A stretch of 64,000 nucleotides of DNA from CAVSXS01 sp963767715 (GTDB lineage: Bacteria > Chloroflexota > Ktedonobacteria > Ktedonobacterales > Ktedonobacteraceae), in NCBI GenBank assembly GCA_963767715.1, contig CAVYFA010000016.1, positions 186,001-250,000 on the forward strand, read 5' to 3'. The position numbers and the translations under genes are program-made. The notes beneath the pieces are model-generated. The model was not told the origin of the DNA. It saw only the letters and a program-made list of their open reading frames with translations, and did no database searches. This document shows positions 60,304 to 64,000 of the stretch, piece by piece. Positions within the stretch are counted from its first letter, which is position 1; every line of letters begins with the position of its first letter.

Positions 60304-61229
60304 TACGACAATATCGTCTCGATCACCATCTCCCAGAAGCGCTCCACCTCCAGCCCATATCCCACGCGCGCATTGGGCTGCTTCCCCAGCTTGCCGTAGA
60401 CATCGCAGACCGTCCTGCCGGTCGTCCATTCGCCGCTGATCTCGATAGCGACGTACATCTGGAGTGCCCGCAGGATGGATGGGTCGATCACGGCGGCCAC
60501 GGCGCAGGGATCATGCACGGGCGGGGCGGGAAAGCCAAAGACGGAGCGGTAGGTGCTGGCGAAGAAGACCAGCAGATCGGCGGCGAACGTGGCGGTGGGA
60601 CGTTGCGCGGCGCGCAATCGCGCAGTGATCTCCTCTGTTGCCATCGCCTGGTGCGTCACCTCCAACGGCACCATTGTAATCGGCCTGTCGCAGCGAAAAA
60701 CGATATCAGCCGCTTCGGGATCGGCGTAAATGTTGAACTCGGCCGCCGGAGTTTCATTGCCCAGGCCGATTGCGCCGCCCATCAGCGAAATCGCGGCGAT
60801 CTTTGGGACGATGGCCGGTTCGCGCCGTATCGCCGCCGCGATGTTGGTCAACGGGCCGGTCGGAACAAGCGTGATATCTCCGTCCGAGTCCAGCAGCAGT
60901 TCGATGAGCATGTCAACGGCGTGCCGCCTATCAAGTTCGATGTCCGGTTCGGGTATATGCGGTCCATCCATGCCCGATTCACCGTGGATGTCCGGCGCAT
61001 GCTTCGCGGGCCGCACCAGTGGGCGGTCCATGCCCATCGCGATTGGCACGTGCCGGATATTCGCCAGTGAGCAGACCTTGAGCGCGTTGCGCGTCGTCTT
61101 CTCCACCGTCTGATTCCCGGCCACCGTCGTGATCGCCAGCAATTCGATGTCAGGATGTCGCCCCGCCAGCAGGATGGCGATGGCGTCGTCATGTCCAGGG
61201 TCGCAGTCCAGGATGATTTTATGCTTCAT
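60300..61229 (-). CDS. Inosine-uridine preferring nucleoside hydrolase
   Basis: This 309-residue protein has the family signature IILDCDPGHDDAIAILLA (Ca-binding DxDxxxDD) at the N-terminus, HIHGESGMDGPHIPEP-type substrate loop, LVPTGPLTNIAAAI, AEFNIYADPEAADIVF and, near the end, HDPCAVAAVIDP with the conserved His-Asp. It cleaves ribonucleosides to base plus ribose and could feed purines to the catabolic cluster. It ends convergent with cysE, with 4 bp overlap. Confidence 0.93.
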   Translation of the reverse strand: MKHKIILDCDPGHDDAIAILLAGRHPDIELLAITTVAGNQTVEKTTRNALKVCSLANIRHVPIAMGMDRPLVRPAKHAPDIHGESGMDGPHIPEPDIELDRRHAVDMLIELLLDSDGDITLVPTGPLTNIAAAIRREPAIVPKIAAISLMGGAIGLGNETPAAEFNIYADPEAADIVFRCDRPITMVPLEVTHQAMATEEITARLRAAQRPTATFAADLLVFFASTYRSVFGFPAPPVHDPCAVAAVIDPSILRALQMYVAIEISGEWTTGRTVCDVYGKLGKQPNARVGYGLEVERFWEMVIETILSY

Positions 61230-61244
61230 AACAAAGAACTTTCA

Positions 61245-62135
61245 TTACTTTGGACCAGGTCCTTGCGTCTCAGGCACAGCAGGCTGCTGACCTGCCGCAG
61301 TGGGTGGCTCATCCTGGCCGCGTACCGCGTTTTGGAGCAGGAAGGTATTGGGAAGTGAGACAGTGCCGGTTTCTCCGGATTCACCGCTCGTTTCCAGAAC
61401 GGTATAGGTACCCGAGGTCGAGCGCAATCGGCCCCGGTAATCACCCATCTCGATTTGCTGGCCGGGAGAAAAGCTTTGCCGTATGTAGTGGCCTGCGATG
61501 ACGTTTCGTGCCGCCTCGCGCGCTCCAAAGGCGAAAGTGAGTGCGATGGCTAACCCACCGGCGGCAATGAGAATCGTCAGAGCGGTGGTCAGGATCGTCG
61601 TATCAACACCCAGGGTGGAGATGGCCAGCACAACCACAAAGGCTACCAGTGTATATTCAATTATCTTGCCCAACGCCCTGTTGTAGGTGATATTGACGTT
61701 GCCTGCCATATTCGTCACCGTCTCGCCCAGGAAACGCGCCAGCATCGATCCGAAGATGATGATAATTGCGGCGCTGATGGCCCGCGGAACAAATGCCAGC
61801 ACGTTTTGTAGCAGAGATGCGATAGCAGTCAAACCCATCAGCATGACTGCCGAAGTAGCGAAGCTGAGCAGCAGAAAAAAGAAGACGATTTGTGCAATCA
61901 CATTTGACAAGGGCAGGCGCACTCCCAGGCTGCTTAGCGCGTTCGTGATACCGACCCGGTCGGCAAGTTCATCGAAGCGCAAACGATGGAGCACCGTCCT
62001 GATAATCCAGCGGGCAAGCGCACTGATTAAATAGCCAATAATCAGGATGATAAGCCCATTGACGAGGTGCGGGATGAAATTGAGAATCTCGGTGAGAATG
62101 TTCACTAAGGTGTTGATGACCGGTTGAAAACTCAT
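61245..62135 (-). CDS. MscS-like membrane protein with conserved TM helices
   Basis: This 296-residue protein has four or five transmembrane segments (LVNGLIILIIGYLISALARWI, VIAQIVFFFLLLSFATSAVMLMGL, FVPRAISAAIIIIFGSMLARF, YTLVAFVVVLAISTLGVD) and the pore-like motif LTILIAAGGLAIALTFAFGAREAARNVIAG, as in mechanosensitive-channel-related proteins. A short beta domain follows (YIRQSFSPGQQIEMGDYRGRL ... VSLPNTFLLQNAV), much reduced compared with E. coli MscS. The tail is Pro/Gly/Gln-rich. It shares strand with the ECF sigma pair upstream. Confidence 0.85.
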   Translation of the reverse strand: MSFQPVINTLVNILTEILNFIPHLVNGLIILIIGYLISALARWIIRTVLHRLRFDELADRVGITNALSSLGVRLPLSNVIAQIVFFFLLLSFATSAVMLMGLTAIASLLQNVLAFVPRAISAAIIIIFGSMLARFLGETVTNMAGNVNITYNRALGKIIEYTLVAFVVVLAISTLGVDTTILTTALTILIAAGGLAIALTFAFGAREAARNVIAGHYIRQSFSPGQQIEMGDYRGRLRSTSGTYTVLETSGESGETGTVSLPNTFLLQNAVRGQDEPPTAAGQQPAVPETQGPGPK

Positions 62136-62156
62136 ACGATACTATCCTATAAACGA

Positions 62157-62513
62157 CTATGCCGTGCCAGGCTGACGATTGCTTGCTTGAGGATCGAGAA
62201 GGCCGCCGAGCAGGTTCAGCAGCTCTATCAGCCACGCAACGAGGGCGGTCGACGATAAATCCAGAAATTCCTTTCCGCTGTGTTGTGCACGCACTTGTGC
62301 CAGCAGCCGGGCCTCGAAGCCTGCCGGAACTTGCACAGCGACATACTCCGCTTGCAACTGAACCATGAATGCACGTACCTGGCGCGCAAGTTCCAGTTCA
62401 CGCTGGCACTCTGGACAGAGGGGAAGCGCTGCCTCGGCCTCAGCTCGTTGCTCCTCCGAAAGCGTCCCATCCACGAGGTCAGGTAGCAGGCTAGCAAGTT
62501 CATCACAGTTCAT
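62157..62513 (-). CDS. Anti-sigma factor-like protein with zinc-finger-type N-terminus
   Basis: This 118-residue protein begins CDELASLLPDLVDGTLSEEQRAEAEAALPLCPECQRELE, the anti-sigma zinc-finger pattern, with the CxxC pair but with Leu where the usual His precedes it. A helical middle follows, and the C-terminal TALVAWLIELLNLLGGLLD segment is amphipathic and could touch the membrane. It starts 4 bp after the sigma factor stop, the usual arrangement. It would bind the sigma factor and release it on an unknown signal. Confidence 0.85.
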   Translation of the reverse strand: MNCDELASLLPDLVDGTLSEEQRAEAEAALPLCPECQRELELARQVRAFMVQLQAEYVAVQVPAGFEARLLAQVRAQHSGKEFLDLSSTALVAWLIELLNLLGGLLDPQASNRQPGTA

Positions 62514-62516
62514 GGC

Positions 62517-63182
62517 TTACTCCTTCTGCATCTGCGGCTCATTTTGGGTGTTCCCGGTTGGCTCGGAGAATGAAATGTGCAAGCTGCCACACAACTCGCT
62601 GAAAAGTTGCTGGAATGCCAGTCGGGCGCGATGAATTCGCATCTTCACCGCGCTCAATCCAGCCTGGAATATTTGTGCTATTTCATCGTATGTACGATCA
62701 TCGAAATCGCGCATGATCAGCAGGCGCGCCTGCTCGCGGTCCAGCGTTTTGAGAACGCGCTGAATGCATTCGCGCAGTTCACGCTGGATGACCTGCGTTT
62801 CTGGAGCATCATCTGGTCTGGCCTGCATCTTCGTCACCTCGTCGCCTCCCGCCTCGTCGTTGCGCTGCGAGCGGCCAAAGAACCGGACGTTTGTTTGGCG
62901 ACGGCGCATCTTCTCCAACGAGTCTAACGCGCTATTCGTAGTAATTCGATAAAGCCAGGTTGAGAAGGAAGCCTGCTGTTCAAACGTTTTCAGGCCGTGA
63001 TAGACCTTGAGAAAAACGTCCTGGGCAATATCCTCAGCATCTTCTTTATTTCCTACAACCCGGTAGGCAATCCTATACACGCGCTCCATATGGCGCTGTA
63101 CAAGAGCTTCATAGCTGCGAGTGGTAGTCGGCAGTTCAGTCTTACAACGCGCAGCTAATTCTTCATCCGATATACTGGTCAT
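62517..63182 (-). CDS. ECF-type RNA polymerase sigma factor
   Basis: This 221-residue protein has sigma region 2 (VYRIAYRVVGNKEDAEDIAQDVFLKVYHGLKTF, ASFSTWLYRITTNSALD) and region 4 (RVLKTLDREQARLLIMRDFDDRTYDEIAQIFQAGLSAVKMRIHRARLAFQQ) joined by an Asp/Gln-rich linker. It is followed by the anti-sigma gene and then MscS-like gene, all on the minus strand, suggesting an envelope stress unit. Confidence 0.95.
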   Translation of the reverse strand: MTSISDEELAARCKTELPTTTRSYEALVQRHMERVYRIAYRVVGNKEDAEDIAQDVFLKVYHGLKTFEQQASFSTWLYRITTNSALDSLEKMRRRQTNVRFFGRSQRNDEAGGDEVTKMQARPDDAPETQVIQRELRECIQRVLKTLDREQARLLIMRDFDDRTYDEIAQIFQAGLSAVKMRIHRARLAFQQLFSELCGSLHISFSEPTGNTQNEPQMQKE

Positions 63183-63321
63183 GATCTACAATCTACTAAT
63201 CAAGAACCCGTTTTTCAGTCTAGCCGTCTGCTGATTGCATCCGCGCGTATTATACGTACCTTTCTTTAGCTTGTCTAGCGAAGATGCCCTGTTGAGCTCA
63301 GGGAATGAAGTAACCAAAAAG

Positions 63322-63525
63322 TCACTTTGACAGTTCGACATATTTCAAGACGGTCATGAGTGTAGCCCGCCGGATACGATACACTTCGCGTTTCCCCTGG
63401 TGTGGCAGCTTGATCGCATCCATTGAGCCATTCTTAATCCATCGGCGCACCGTCGCCTCGGTGACACGCAGGCGGTTCGCCACTTCCTGGACAGTCAATA
63501 GCTCTTCATTGTGCGATTCAGCCAT
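63322..63525 (-). CDS. Excisionase-type helix-turn-helix protein
   Basis: I start at ATG 63525 behind GGAGGG. The 67-residue protein reads ELLTVQEVANRLRVTEATVRRWIKNGSMDAIKLPHQGKREVYRIRRATLMTVL, a MerR/Xis-like winged helix of the excisionase family. Such stand-alone proteins act as small transcription factors or phage/transposon excision factors. No integrase is near, so a regulatory role for the adjacent sigma operon is possible. Confidence 0.85.
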   Translation of the reverse strand: MAESHNEELLTVQEVANRLRVTEATVRRWIKNGSMDAIKLPHQGKREVYRIRRATLMTVLKYVELSK

Positions 63526-63711
63526 AAATAACCCTCCAATGTTCATTGAAAAAACTGCTTGCTCAGCCAGCCGTTGTGGAAAGATGCTGCTGGCGTCTTC
63601 ATGCCGATTTGGCATTGGGTTAGACGGCTTCGCACGAAAAAAGTCACACAACCTGTTTTGCTCTCTGAACAAGAGAGGGCATATACTGGAAAAGGGCGCT
63701 TCTAAAACGCA

Positions 63712-63747
63712 GCAGAGCGCCGTACCATCAAGGGTACAGCACTCTGC
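63712..63747 (-). terminator. Probable terminator hairpin for the gene at the window end
   Basis: GCAGAG ... GTACC (63,712-63,726) pairs with GGTAC ... CTCTGC (63,733-63,747) with a small internal bulge. On the minus strand the stem is followed by TGCGTTTTAG, a short T-run. The stop of the minus-strand gene lies about 60 bp upstream. Confidence 0.55.
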
Positions 63748-63810
63748 TTATGCATGGATATAGCCTTCCGTTTTCACTGATCGGCGGCTTAGCCCGATCG
63801 TCGCTGTGTG

Positions 63811-64000
63811 CTAACGGGATGGTGTCCTACGAAACTGCGCGGGCTGGACCTGCGAGTTGTCAACCATTGGCTGCGTTTGCTGCTGCGTACTGATCTGCGA
63901 AGCGGCATCGCTCGCCTTACTTTCGCCACGAGCCAGCCATTTGCGGGCGGTGTCCTGTCCGCCGAGGCCGAAGGCAAGCCCCACGGCTATAGCGACCGCG
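63811..64000 (-). CDS. C-terminal end of a TM-helix/MscS-related protein (partial)
   Basis: The frame open at the window edge reads AVAIAVGLAFGLGGQDTARKWLARG, then a Gln/Ser-rich tail and a stop at 63811. The G-L-A-F-G-L-G-G-Q-D motif equals the pore-like segment of the conserved TM-helix family, and parallels LAIALTFAFGAREAARN in the gene at 61,245. The rest of the gene is outside the window. A second such protein this close to the first suggests a paralogous pair. Confidence 0.7.
   Translation of the reverse strand, partial: AVAIAVGLAFGLGGQDTARKWLARGESKASDAASQISTQQQTQPMVDNSQVQPAQFRRTPSR

Noticed and set aside
63322..63525. Xis of an integrated element covering the window's right end
   Set aside because: The protein is excisionase-like, but no integrase, attachment site or direct repeat is visible around it. 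The neighbours are ordinary sigma/anti-sigma genes.

Overview
The window is a mid-to-high GC bacterial chromosome segment that most resembles a Ktedonobacteria-type Chloroflexota. This rests on recognition only: an ISKra4-family element, an IS701-family element with a passenger gene, cyclase-STAND-TPR and XRE-NB-ARC regulators, many dispersed intergenic repeats, and heptose genes without lipid A genes. No marker gene in the window settles the taxonomy.

1-16.7 kb is a mobile and defence-like island. A CRISPR array read on the minus strand is broken by three different insertion sequences: one in a repeat, one in a spacer and one in the leader. Upstream of the array, in the same direction, lies RT-cas4-cas1-cas2 with no interference gene in view. 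Next comes a minus-strand trio encoding a NYN-domain nuclease-like protein, a ubiquitin-like/E2 fusion and a JAB/E1 fusion, which is a compact prokaryotic ubiquitin-like conjugation system. A divergent pair encodes an XRE-NB-ARC ATPase and a translationally coupled TPR protein.

16.8-29.2 kb is a minus-strand purine catabolism cluster. It holds a hydroxypyruvate isomerase-like protein, a DUF3830 protein, allantoinase, allantoate amidohydrolase, 8-oxoguanine deaminase, two-gene xanthine dehydrogenase, HIU hydrolase, uricase and OHCU decarboxylase. Together these would take xanthine or guanine-derived purines to ureidoglycolate-level products, but allB, allC and uraD each carry a single-base frameshift here. 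30.1-32.6 kb holds a cytochrome P450 and a convergent phenylacetate-CoA ligase-like enzyme.

32.9-42.8 kb is a plus-strand operon for ADP-heptose synthesis (gmhA, gmhB, hldE), followed by three GT9 heptosyltransferase-like genes, two GT4 genes, a truncated GT2 gene and an SDR dehydrogenase. 42.9-49.2 kb holds a CrtC/AttH-like protein with a membrane protein, gene debris, a VOC protein and a large cyclase-STAND-TPR regulator.

49,583-58,834 is a complete Tn7-like transposon with a TnsA-TnsB fusion, TnsC, TniQ/TnsD and a small zinc-ribbon protein. Its cargo is a pentapeptide-repeat protein with a Rossmann/TIR-like C-terminus and a TPR protein. It sits 26 bp past the 3' end of tRNA-His. Its ends, its target duplication and the last codons of the gene it split can be reconstructed. 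59-64 kb returns to chromosomal genes: a response regulator, a frameshifted serine acetyltransferase, a nucleoside hydrolase, MscS-like membrane proteins, an ECF sigma/anti-sigma pair and an excisionase-type HTH protein.

About eight single-base frame changes are scattered over unrelated genes, several at homopolymers. Either decay is recent or the sequence has indel errors, so every 'pseudogene' call based on one frameshift should be read with that in mind.
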